The notes below the pieces were generated by a model that did not search any database, was not told where the DNA came from, and was given only the letters and a program-made list of their open reading frames with translations. From Bacteroidales bacterium (GTDB lineage Bacteria; Bacteroidota; Bacteroidia; Bacteroidales; UBA932), in the NCBI GenBank assembly GCA_024695285.1, contig JAILIM010000047.1, positions 1 to 15,097 of the forward strand: a stretch of DNA of 15,097 nt, read 5' to 3'. Below are positions 1-8,136 of the stretch, piece after piece; the first letter of the stretch is position 1; the number at the start of each line of letters is the position of its first letter. Both the position numbers and the translations under genes were made by a program.

Positions 1-10
1 TACAGGCAAG

Positions 11-2935
11 CTAGTACTCTACCACTATGCGCGCGATGCGCCTGGTCGTATTGTTGGTATTCGTTATCACGAGGTTGCTCGTGTTTCCGGTCCATGTCCA
101 GGTGGTTCCGCTCAGTGAGTGAGTGCCGGAATCTGTATTGAAGTCGTAGGTATACCAACTGCTGCTGAACGTTACCGTCACCTTGGTGAACTGACCGGTA
201 TTGGAGCTGATTGTAATCGTCGACCTGCTGCCCGGACGAACATAACCGCCATTTGCGGTATTGATGTTGCTGAACAGAACGGTTACGCCGTTGCTTGACA
301 GCTGTTTGTTGTTACCCGTGCTCAGGTTGCTGTTGGTCGTGTTGAATGTTACCCTCTTCGTCACAGTCACGGTACAGCTGGCTGTATAACCACCGTCCAC
401 GGTCGTAGCCGTAATCACCGCGGTTCCCTTGCTTACCCCAGTCACTACGCCGTTGGAGGATACCGTGGCGACGCTCTCGTCGGAGCTGCTCCATGTGACG
501 TTCTTGTTCAGCGCATCGGCAGGAGTTACGGTAGCAGTGAGAGTCTCGGTGCTGCCGGCATTGATCGTGGTGCTGGCCTTGTTCAGGGTGACAGCCATTG
601 CATAACCCTTGGCCAGCGTGGCGGGAACGTACTCTTCCGCGTTGATCACCACCCTGCCGGTTCCGTTGGCCGTGGTGGTAGCGAAGCTCACCGTGGGATT
701 GTAGTTGTCCCGCAGAGCGGCGACATCGGTTGTGGTGGGCGAGTAGCTGTACCAGTTGTAGTACGGATCAGCCGGGTCGGAAACCAGCGATATGCCGGAA
801 GTGGCGGTGGGCCTGAGGCCGGTAAGCTGGAAGTACACCCTCTCGGGCAGCGGATCGCCGCTGTCCATCTCGAAGTGGAAGGTGGTGGTGGTACCCGAAG
901 TCGTGGGTATTCCCGACGGGAACGACAGCGAGGTGAATTCCTTCTGCCTGTAATTGGTGAAGTTGTCCGAACTGCCGTTGAAGAAGCCTGACTCGTCGGT
1001 TACGTATATCCTCGACGCGCTCTCTGCCATGTTGGTCAGGAAATAGCAGGGTATCTTCACCGCGTTTCCTGCGCTCTGGGCTGCAAGGGAAAGGTATTCA
1101 GTGTCAGAGAGTGTCCTCACGAAATGGAAGGAGGTTTCCGTATGGCCGTTTATTATCGAAGCGCCCGACGACACCGGCAGGTTGTTGCTCGGCTTGCTGT
1201 TGTCGGGGGTGATGCTCAGCTTGTCCGACTCGAGGTTGAAGATGAGGGGGAACATGCTGGAAGGCAGGTTCTTCGGGATGGAGATGTCCACCTCGACTTC
1301 CGAGCCGGTAACGCCCTGCACCTTGTGCGGCACGCATGTGACGCCCATGGTCTGGATGTTCATCATGGTGAAGGTGACGTTCCTGTACAGCGGGTTGTTC
1401 CCGTTCACCTGGCCCGATACGCGCAGGTACTGCGTCAGCAGGTTTGCGGAAGGAGCGTTCGTGGATATGGTTATCTCGCGCCATCCGTCCACGTCGGCGT
1501 CAGCTACCTCGTAATCCGTTATCACGGGCGTGCCGGTAACGTTCTGAAGAGATATGGTCACAGGGCCGCCGTCCTCCACAAGGTCGTTGTTGCTGTCCGG
1601 AATGCCGTCGCTGTCGGAGTCGACCGTCACGTCCGGAATGAACTTGTAGTGGAGGGTCAGGTTAACTGTAACGTCCTCGTCGTCATAGGGATACTGGCGT
1701 ATGAGCGTCTTGTTCATGTAGGAGACGAGGATACGGCTCTGGCCGTCGGATATATCAGTAATCTTCTGGGTGGAGATATCAGCCGATACGTCGCCGCTAC
1801 CCATTGAGAGGAGTGCGTCCTCCGGGGAGTCGGCGCCGGGCTTGAGAATCTTTTCGATACGTATCCTGTACTTGAAGTTCCTGTAGATCGGGTAGTACAC
1901 GCCGTTCTCCATCAGGTCCACCTTGTAGTAGAAGTCGCCGCTGTCGTCCGTTCCGTCTTCGGTGTCGGGATCGGTGAAATGGCCGTAGATGATAACCACG
2001 GTAGCGGGCTGGCTATCGTTGGGAACAGGCCTTTCGTACATGAAGAAGCTGTTTCCCGCCACCGACACGTCGGTCTTGCCCGCCGGGCTGGTGAACGAAC
2101 TGGTCGGGGGGATGGTGGTGTCGAATTCCGCCTGCGGGGGAAGTCTCGCCGGATAGCCGAGGTCCACAAGGTCGGTGTAGGATTTATTCTGGTATCCGAA
2201 GACGAATCCGCCTGTGTAGTAGGGGGCTATCGAGCCCTGTGTCGCCACGTTCACGGCTGCGAACGAAACCGTCTGGAAATTGCACCCGGACTGGTCTTCC
2301 ACCACTATCTTGGCGAAGTTCCTTATGAGCGCAACGTTGGTGAAGTAGGCCTGCGTCTCGTCCGCTATCTGGAAGGTTCCCGTTCCGAGATGGACTACAG
2401 TCCCGTCGAGTATCATGGTGTCCTCGCCTATGAGGTCGCCGTTGGCGTCACGCTTGGCCTTGATTCCGGGCACTGTGAACGACTGCCAGTAGCCGCCCCT
2501 CCTGGCGGGAGAAAGCAGGGTGTCGAGTATTTCGGTCTCCCTTGCATAATCCATGATCTCGGGGCCGTTGCCTATGAAATGTATGTGCCTTTCGCTGTTC
2601 TCGCTGAGGGTCAGCGTGGCGTAGTATTCATAGCGGTTGTCGTTCTGGTCTATGTGTCCGTTGAGCGTCGGGCTCTGGACCATGGTGGCCTCCACGTATT
2701 CCTTGAGGTAGCCGGAACGTCCGAATACGGCGACATGCAGCGAAGTCAGGTCGCCCGAAGGCGTATCGCCCAGGGCCCTGGTGTCCGGGGCTGAGGGGAC
2801 GGTGACGGAAATGCGTACGAGCACTTTGCCCTCAACCTCCTGCGCTTCCTCTTCGGGAAGCTGCGGGAAAGCCTCCTCCTTCATGCAGCAGAGCAGAAGG
2901 GGCATCAGCAAAAACAGGTAAAGTATCTTTTTCAT
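11..2935 (-). CDS. DUF4906-like surface lipoprotein with TSP3 loop, Big_2 domain and terminal beta domain, putative pilus tip/accessory adhesin
   Basis: 974 residues. Signal peptide ending LLLCC (Cys16/17) with K-E-E next, a good surface-export context, and a T-R-A motif at 52-54. Residues ~35-430 resemble DUF4906-type fimbrial proteins: ATVVIIYGHF (311-320), FYYKVDLMENGVYYPIYRNF (335-354), GSGDVSADIST (379-389). A calcium-loop motif D-x-D-x-D-G-x-x-x-D-x-x-x-D type occupies 439-451 (window 1583-1621). Beta-rich repeats follow (455-775). Residues 779-858 are a Big_2 Ig-like domain (VTWSSSDESVATVSSNGVVT, 815-834; window 362-601). The last ~116 residues form a Ser/Thr/Asn-rich beta domain with TWTWTGN (167-173 of that part) and RIARIVVEY at the end, a type often seen after Big_2 in Bacteroidales. 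It is probably the last gene of the operon as far as visible. Adhesin role is inferred. Confidence 0.75.
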   Translation of the reverse strand: MKKILYLFLLMPLLLCCMKEEAFPQLPEEEAQEVEGKVLVRISVTVPSAPDTRALGDTPSGDLTSLHVAVFGRSGYLKEYVEATMVQSPTLNGHIDQNDNRYEYYATLTLSENSERHIHFIGNGPEIMDYARETEILDTLLSPARRGGYWQSFTVPGIKAKRDANGDLIGEDTMILDGTVVHLGTGTFQIADETQAYFTNVALIRNFAKIVVEDQSGCNFQTVSFAAVNVATQGSIAPYYTGGFVFGYQNKSYTDLVDLGYPARLPPQAEFDTTIPPTSSFTSPAGKTDVSVAGNSFFMYERPVPNDSQPATVVIIYGHFTDPDTEDGTDDSGDFYYKVDLMENGVYYPIYRNFKYRIRIEKILKPGADSPEDALLSMGSGDVSADISTQKITDISDGQSRILVSYMNKTLIRQYPYDDEDVTVNLTLHYKFIPDVTVDSDSDGIPDSNNDLVEDGGPVTISLQNVTGTPVITDYEVADADVDGWREITISTNAPSANLLTQYLRVSGQVNGNNPLYRNVTFTMMNIQTMGVTCVPHKVQGVTGSEVEVDISIPKNLPSSMFPLIFNLESDKLSITPDNSKPSNNLPVSSGASIINGHTETSFHFVRTLSDTEYLSLAAQSAGNAVKIPCYFLTNMAESASRIYVTDESGFFNGSSDNFTNYRQKEFTSLSFPSGIPTTSGTTTTFHFEMDSGDPLPERVYFQLTGLRPTATSGISLVSDPADPYYNWYSYSPTTTDVAALRDNYNPTVSFATTTANGTGRVVINAEEYVPATLAKGYAMAVTLNKASTTINAGSTETLTATVTPADALNKNVTWSSSDESVATVSSNGVVTGVSKGTAVITATTVDGGYTASCTVTVTKRVTFNTTNSNLSTGNNKQLSSNGVTVLFSNINTANGGYVRPGSRSTITISSNTGQFTKVTVTFSSSWYTYDFNTDSGTHSLSGTTWTWTGNTSNLVITNTNNTTRRIARIVVEY

Positions 2936-2945
2936 GTCGCAGTCC

Positions 2946-5339
2946 TTATTCGGTGGTTTGGAAGCCTCCCCAGGAGGTCATGTGGCTGGAATCCTTCTCA
3001 TCTCCCCAGTACCACAGGTCGTAGACGCAGCGGGGGTAGTGCCTGCCGCTGTTGTAGCTGCTCGCCTCAGCGGTGGTGCAGTAGTCTACGACACCGTTTC
3101 CGAGGGGGAACACCACACCGTCCGCGCAGGTGTATCCGCCGCTGTCCTTGTCGGAGTCGGCGGTGAACAGCACGGGGATGATTCCGTTCTCCGAGAGGGT
3201 AATAAGGTAGGTCACCTCAGCCTTTGTGGGCAGACGCCAGCGTCCGGCGGGATAGCCGTTCTCCTGATATGCTGCGCAGCGTCCGCGGGCGTAGTCGTAG
3301 GTGAGTGCCGTAGTCTTTCCGTAGGAAGATGCAATCAGGATTTTGGGCGCGATGATGTTCCTCGCGTCGGTGGAGGCCGGCCTGTAGTTGGCGTCGGCGT
3401 TGAGGTTGTTGACGTTCGTGACCACGGCGGTGGAACCGTCCACGCGCGGGTCGCCTATTATGTAGTCCACGTCGGCCGGAAGCACCGTCACCTCCACCGT
3501 ATACTGGCGCGGGTTGGTGTTGTCGCCGCTGTCGTTGATACCGCCGCGGCCGGCAAGGCTGCCGAAGTTGGTTACGGTGGTATTGCCCGTTCCGGTTCCG
3601 GCAGGTCCGGTTCCGTTCACGAATACATAACCGTTGGAAGTCTGGCAGGAGACGTACAGTGCGGGGTTCTGCACTATCTTGATGGACTGTTTGTAAACTG
3701 CGTCGTCGAAATGGTCGGCGTGGCAGAGGTCGAACCTTATTATGTACGGGGAGTTGTCGAGATACTCTTCCGCGCTCAGGTCGTTGTTGAGTTCGTGGTA
3801 GAACGTAATGTATTCGCCGTTCACGCGCAGCCAATCCTGGCCACCGTTGAGGGCTTTGCGCTGGGCTTCCGAATACTCTATGTATTTCTGCCCGTTGGGG
3901 TAATCCTCGTGGTTCGCGCCGGCGGTGCGTATGGTTCCGCCTGCATAGCTGCTCCCGGCAGTCTCTGTACCATAGTATATGCGGGTGGCGGTAATCGACG
4001 TCGTGGTGCCGCCCTTTGTAAGGTTCATGGCCACCGGGTGCGAAGAGGTATAGAGCATATTCAGGTCGGGCACGTTGTAGAGCGTGTACTCCTTGGGCTC
4101 CATGGAAAGGAAACGGGCCGCGCCTATGACTGCCTGCTTGATAACCACGTCCTTGTCCTGCCAGTCAACCACGTAGTAGGTTCCGGGCACGAGCACGGCG
4201 GCCTCGTCGGTTTCGCTTCCGAGCATTGCCACGTTCATCTTGAAGCGGTACCAGTTGTTGCGCACGAAGTTGCGCAGGTAGGTCGTGTCGGTAACCGTTT
4301 CACGGGGATCGTCGGGGATGATTATCTTGTAGTAGAACTGCTTCTGCGTGGCGGTCACATGGTTCGCGGCGTCTTCGAGCCTTCTCCACGGAAGGACCAG
4401 CTTGAGCGTGGGTTCTACGGTCGGGGATTCGTGTGAGGCGTATTCCCAGCGCTGGGGATACACGTAGGTAGGGTCAGTCAGGTACGGGAAGTCGGCGTAT
4501 TCCGGATCCGTACTCTTTGTGAAGTACATGCGGTTGCCTGTGTACGAGAAGTACACGGGATTGTCCACCGGCTTTGCCTCCATGGTGGTGTTCCGCACGG
4601 CGTTCTCGATGTAGAGCTGCAGGCCGCTTATCATCGGTTCCCACTTCTCCTTGTAGTCGATGACAATATCGTTCTCCTCGCGTTGCTTGTCTATTTCCAC
4701 GCGGTCGGCTATCTTCAGCTGTACGGAGATCTTGGCTGCCACCCTCCTGAGGGTGCCGGAGCCCTTTGCGACCAGGCGGTTATCCTTTTCTACGCCCGTA
4801 ACCTGCGTGAGACCGTCCATTACAAAGGAGTTCTGGCGGTGTGGATGCTGGGCGTCGATCACGGCCGCGAAGTTGCAGTCGAGCGCGAGGTTCTTGAGCG
4901 CCGCCACGGAGGTGCCGCTCAGGTTGGATTCGTCGGCAACGATGGTGCCGGGATAGTTTGCTATCGCATACACCCAGAAGGAGTTGGCGCTGGTGGGCAC
5001 GAGGGTGCCGGACACGAACTCGTCGGTGGTGTATGTGGTTACGGTTGCGTCGCCGTCGCTTTCGTTCGGGCTGAAGCGCTTGTGCAGCACGCAGTTGCTG
5101 CCGGTGCCTCCCTCGGGATAGAAGAAGAGGTCGAGGGTGGCTATGAGGTTTTCGTTCCAGTCGATCTCTCCGTCGCGAATTCCGTCGGTTCCTGCCTTTG
5201 TCTTCGGGTTGGCGCAGCGGAAGTTGAGCACTATTCCGTCCTTGCCTTCGGGGGTGTCGCCGCGGAAGGATTCCCTTTCGCAGGAAAGCGGAGTCAGGGC
5301 TATGAGAGCCAGAAGTATGAGTCTTGCAGTCTTGTTCAT
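2946..5339 (-). CDS. Large fimbrillin-like pilus protein with C-terminal lectin-like (FISUMP) domain, putative tip adhesin
   Basis: 797 residues. Lipobox PLSC (Cys20), then T-K-A (47-49) as possible maturation site. Residues ~30-400 look like a two-domain fimbrillin module (IATLDLFFYPEG near 66-77; FYYKIIIPDD near 335-344; GTYYVVDWQDKDVVI, 386-400, as the module end). Residues ~400-575 form a further beta domain (WLRVNGEYITFYH, 503-515). Residues ~655-785 carry the C-type-lectin-like pattern of the FISUMP/Lcl type: GRWRLPTKAEV (699-709), GYTCADGVVFPL (735-746) and RCVYDLWYWGD (770-780). In Bacteroidota such domains end many surface proteins and fimbrial tip subunits and may bind glycans or host ligands. 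Tip location and binding are inferred. Gene 10 starts 10 bases after the stop. DUF4906-like annotation is an alternative for the N-terminal part. Confidence 0.75.
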   Translation of the reverse strand: MNKTARLILLALIALTPLSCERESFRGDTPEGKDGIVLNFRCANPKTKAGTDGIRDGEIDWNENLIATLDLFFYPEGGTGSNCVLHKRFSPNESDGDATVTTYTTDEFVSGTLVPTSANSFWVYAIANYPGTIVADESNLSGTSVAALKNLALDCNFAAVIDAQHPHRQNSFVMDGLTQVTGVEKDNRLVAKGSGTLRRVAAKISVQLKIADRVEIDKQREENDIVIDYKEKWEPMISGLQLYIENAVRNTTMEAKPVDNPVYFSYTGNRMYFTKSTDPEYADFPYLTDPTYVYPQRWEYASHESPTVEPTLKLVLPWRRLEDAANHVTATQKQFYYKIIIPDDPRETVTDTTYLRNFVRNNWYRFKMNVAMLGSETDEAAVLVPGTYYVVDWQDKDVVIKQAVIGAARFLSMEPKEYTLYNVPDLNMLYTSSHPVAMNLTKGGTTTSITATRIYYGTETAGSSYAGGTIRTAGANHEDYPNGQKYIEYSEAQRKALNGGQDWLRVNGEYITFYHELNNDLSAEEYLDNSPYIIRFDLCHADHFDDAVYKQSIKIVQNPALYVSCQTSNGYVFVNGTGPAGTGTGNTTVTNFGSLAGRGGINDSGDNTNPRQYTVEVTVLPADVDYIIGDPRVDGSTAVVTNVNNLNADANYRPASTDARNIIAPKILIASSYGKTTALTYDYARGRCAAYQENGYPAGRWRLPTKAEVTYLITLSENGIIPVLFTADSDKDSGGYTCADGVVFPLGNGVVDYCTTAEASSYNSGRHYPRCVYDLWYWGDEKDSSHMTSWGGFQTTE

Positions 5340-5351
5340 ATCCTTTCCTCC
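5340..5351 (-). promoter_or_regulatory. Strong Shine-Dalgarno-like site for the lectin-domain gene
   Basis: The whole spacer between gene 8 and gene 9 reads GGAGGAAAGGAT on the transcript, placing GGAGG 7 bases before the ATG at 5339. It is non-coding, so unlike the site at 14156 it is not explained by protein sequence. Such sites are uncommon in Bacteroidota. Confidence 0.65.
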
Positions 5352-6890
5352 TTACCTTCTTGAGAATACATAGTTATGGTCGTTGCCCCGGATTTCGGAG
5401 TTGCCGTCGAGTTCACGCCCGCTGGGAAGGTCCACGGAGTAGGATAGGGTGATCTGGCGCTCCACTCCGCCTGTGGGAACAGACGAAGGCTTCACCACGA
5501 AGTACATGCGGTCGCCCGTGATCGTCATGGTGGAAGGTTCCACCACGAAGTACTCGTTGTCGCCCTGCATGGTGATTACGAGCGTGGCGCCCTTCAGCGA
5601 GGAAATGAAAACCTTGCAGGTAATTTCCGGGGTTTCGGTGGTGAGGTACAGAGTGGCGTTGTCCTGCAGGCTTTCCATATTCTCTATGGACACCTTGCCG
5701 CCGTCCGGCACCACCAGCGATTCGCCGTTGAAGTCCATGGTCTGCTCGTTGTAGTCCCACGGGAGAACCTCTTCGATCATCTGTATGGACTTGTCGGTGA
5801 ACTCGATGTTGCAACGCATCCTGGTTCCGGCCTTCCAGTCGCGGTAGGGGAACTGCACGCGCACCGTCTCGGGAGCGCCGCCGTTCGCCCTGTAAGTGAG
5901 GGCCAGAATCTTGTCGTGCGGATGGTAGATTGGGTCGCCGAAGATATCGTAGTCGAGGATGTCCTGCGGCGAAATCTGGTCCTTCGTGAGGGGCCAGGTC
6001 ATGTAATAAGTCTCACCGGATATGCCCTGGGCCGTGGTGACGTCGGTTCCCGTAAGAAGGTCGTAGGTCTTGTCGGGCACCACGGTGATGCCGCTCATGG
6101 CGGAGGCGTTGAAGAACGGGTGCGAAGTGTCACCCTCAAGGTGGTACACCGGAGTGATGTTGTTCGCGTCCGAAGAGAAGTCAACGGTGGCGTAGCCCTT
6201 GTGCAGGAAGATGTCGTCGCCCTCGTAGAGGGTGTTGAGGTCAGTAATCTGCACGTTTGTGTTCGTGGACGCATTGGTGAAGCAGAGGCTCACGGCCGTG
6301 AACATGTGCTTCATCGGAAGCTGCACGTAGGAGTAGTCCTTGCTCGCCGCGTTCCTTACCGTAGCGCTCTTCGAGTACACGAAGTCGTACTGCGGGGAAC
6401 TGCTCTGGAAGGAGTATACCGGAGTGGTCATCGTAAGGAAAGTGGGCGAGGTAGGATCCTCGTCGAGGGTGGGATTGCCCCCGAAGAAGTCGTAGGTCGA
6501 AAGCCCGACCCCGCTGTTGTAAGCCTTGTCCAGGATGAGCCATCCGAAGAAACGGTGGGTGCCGGTCCGCGTCCACCTGTATTCGTTGGATGCTGTGGTG
6601 TACGGCCAATAGGCCCCACTGTCGTACACCACGGCGTCGTCAACGTATTTGAGATAATCTGAACTCACGTAGCTCGTTCCGTCGATAATGCCCGTAAAGC
6701 CGGTCAGCCAGTCGTAGACTTTCACCTGGGTGCCGAACACGTCGAGTCCGTCGGCCTCAAGGAAAGCCCTGGTTACGGGGGCGCCGGAGAAATTGATCTC
6801 CGAGTCCGCGTAAGCGCTGCCGTGCCTGTCCTTCCCGCAGGAGGCCGCTGCGAGAAGGATGGGCAGGATCAGTATGAGACGATACTTCAT
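5352..6890 (-). CDS. Fimbrillin-like accessory pilus lipoprotein with extra C-terminal beta domain
   Basis: 512 residues. Lipobox AASC (Cys18) with Lys at +2 and a T-R-A maturation motif at 40-42. Residues ~30-380 form a fimbrillin-like module: YDWLTG (59-64), AYWPYT (93-98), YVQLPMKHMFTAVSLCF (188-204, the place of GVP-F-HAL in the pilins) and VLPWDY (375-380), which is the usual terminal Trp of the module. About 130 more residues follow (380-512), a beta-rich Ig-like region with STMTITGDRMYFVVKP near 453-468. The usual C-terminal donor region is thus covered by an added domain, which suits a capping or accessory subunit at the tip rather than a repeating stalk unit; this is inferred. It starts 19 bases after array member 5 and is followed after 12 bases by the lectin-like protein. 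Confidence 0.78.
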   Translation of the reverse strand: MKYRLILILPILLAAASCGKDRHGSAYADSEINFSGAPVTRAFLEADGLDVFGTQVKVYDWLTGFTGIIDGTSYVSSDYLKYVDDAVVYDSGAYWPYTTASNEYRWTRTGTHRFFGWLILDKAYNSGVGLSTYDFFGGNPTLDEDPTSPTFLTMTTPVYSFQSSSPQYDFVYSKSATVRNAASKDYSYVQLPMKHMFTAVSLCFTNASTNTNVQITDLNTLYEGDDIFLHKGYATVDFSSDANNITPVYHLEGDTSHPFFNASAMSGITVVPDKTYDLLTGTDVTTAQGISGETYYMTWPLTKDQISPQDILDYDIFGDPIYHPHDKILALTYRANGGAPETVRVQFPYRDWKAGTRMRCNIEFTDKSIQMIEEVLPWDYNEQTMDFNGESLVVPDGGKVSIENMESLQDNATLYLTTETPEITCKVFISSLKGATLVITMQGDNEYFVVEPSTMTITGDRMYFVVKPSSVPTGGVERQITLSYSVDLPSGRELDGNSEIRGNDHNYVFSRR

Positions 6891-6909
6891 GAAAAGTCAG
6901 ATGAGGAAA

Positions 6910-8016
6910 TTACACCTCGAGTTCGATGTTGGTGGAAACGGTCTTGTTCTCCCAAGCGTCGATTGCCGGGTCGAAGGTGATCTGCTTGCCGGCGGGGCCG
7001 ATGGTGATGTTGTAAACGATGTTCTGGTTCATCTGCCAGGCGAGTATCGAAGTGCTCGGGTTGCCGGTGTTGATCAGCAGGTCGGCGTTGGCAACGATGT
7101 CGGTCTGGGTGAGATGCAGGGTGAACTCGCTTGCTCCGGGGGCCTTGCGATAGGTCTTGACGTCGAAGGTCAGGCGAATCTTCTGCTGGGCGGAGGCGAG
7201 GGTCTGGGGCAGCATGTAGGTCTCGGGGATGACGGTCACACCTTCGTTCTTCTTAAGGTTACGCACCTGGTTGTCGTTGAACAGGCTGTTGTCCATGGGG
7301 TTGGTGAGGGTGGTGACGGGGCTCCACACGAAGTTGCCGTCGGCATCGGTCGGCTTGGTCCAGGGGATGATGCCGTTGTTGGTGCTGGAGAGGTTCATCT
7401 CGCAGGTACCCTTGATGAAGAGGCCGGAGAGCTGGACGAACTTGAGGGTGACGTCCCACTTGGTGATGGTGCCGTCGTCCTCGGTCTTCTCGTTCTCGCC
7501 GAGGATCACGTTAACCTTGACCTTGCAGCCGGCGTGACGGAAGATGACGGGAACGCCCTCGTAGGCATTCTGGCCGTCCTCGATCTCGTTGGCGTTGTCG
7601 GTGAAGGCAACAGCCTTGTCGGCATACATGATGTCGAGCTGGGTGGAGGAGAAGTCAACGTTGTTGTAGGTGATCTTGGTGGGGGTCACTACCGGAACTG
7701 CGCCGCTGGCGTTGTACGGATAGTAGCAGAAGAAGTCCACGCTCTGGTTCTTGGGCCAGTAGTACGGAGTGGCGGTCGTCCACACGCCGTTGGAGAAAGA
7801 GACTTCCTTGTTGTCGATGAAGTAGTCACCGGCGGTACCGGCGGTCCATGCATAGGCACCGAAGGTCTCGGTGGTGGGGAATACGGAGCCGGTGATGGCC
7901 TTGGTGGCCTGGGCGGCGGTCTGGAACGTGATAGCGTTGTTGCTTACGTTCACATCATTCTTGGCGCAAGCTGCCATGGCCATGACAGCGACTGCAATGA
8001 ATAAAAACTTTTTCAT
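6910..8016 (-). CDS. Fimbrillin-family (Mfa_like_1) pilin lipoprotein, array member 5
   Basis: 368 residues. Lipobox MAAC (Cys17) with Lys at +2. The maturation motif is T-K-A (38-40), with Lys where members 1-4 have Arg. Landmarks: FGAYAW, TPYYWPKNQSVDFFCYYPYNASG, LDIMYADKA, GVPVIFRHAGCKVKV, and NIVYNITIGP to FDPAIDAW (331-355). Its own leader is AT-rich, but only 19 bases separate its stop from the next gene, so it is the boundary between the spaced pilin array and the compact accessory block. The Lys-type site could mean a different processing protease or slower maturation if the host protease is Arg-specific; this is inference. It belongs with member 4 by motif layout. Confidence 0.87.
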   Translation of the reverse strand: MKKFLFIAVAVMAMAACAKNDVNVSNNAITFQTAAQATKAITGSVFPTTETFGAYAWTAGTAGDYFIDNKEVSFSNGVWTTATPYYWPKNQSVDFFCYYPYNASGAVPVVTPTKITYNNVDFSSTQLDIMYADKAVAFTDNANEIEDGQNAYEGVPVIFRHAGCKVKVNVILGENEKTEDDGTITKWDVTLKFVQLSGLFIKGTCEMNLSSTNNGIIPWTKPTDADGNFVWSPVTTLTNPMDNSLFNDNQVRNLKKNEGVTVIPETYMLPQTLASAQQKIRLTFDVKTYRKAPGASEFTLHLTQTDIVANADLLINTGNPSTSILAWQMNQNIVYNITIGPAGKQITFDPAIDAWENKTVSTNIELEV

Positions 8017-8069
8017 AAACGTTGATGAAACTTAAGTAATTAATTATTAATTGTTTTTAAAATTATCGG
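8017..8069 (-). promoter_or_regulatory. AT-rich leader of array member 5
   Basis: About 50 bases of almost pure A/T (for example AATTAATAATTAATTACTTAA) lie between the hairpin and the ATG at 8016. A TAAGTTTC on the transcript resembles the Bacteroidota -7 element TAnnTTTG except in the last base, but no TTTG is seen at the expected distance upstream, so a promoter is not claimed. The likely role is an unstructured leader for SD-independent initiation. Confidence 0.35.
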
Positions 8070-8101
8070 GACCGGGGGCGGCGGTTAGGCCGCCCGGGGT
8101 C
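8070..8101 (-). repeat. GC-rich intergenic hairpin between array members 4 and 5
   Basis: Arms 8070-8082 and 8089-8101 pair over 13 positions with a 2-base symmetrical mismatch (8074-8075 against 8096-8097) and a 6-base loop. It starts about 35 bases after the stop of array member 4. Sequence differs from the other two hairpins, but the arm core (GGGCGG/CCGCCC) and loop size are alike. The downstream flank is AT-rich but has no continuous U-run, so weak termination is possible but not shown. Confidence 0.75.
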
Positions 8102-8136
8102 AATATAAGCATTATGTTGAGTAAAAGATTTCAAAC

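Noticed and set aside
8017..8069. Internal Bacteroidota promoter before array member 5
   Set aside because: Only a near-match to the -7 element is visible and no TTTG at proper spacing; AT-richness alone gives false matches.
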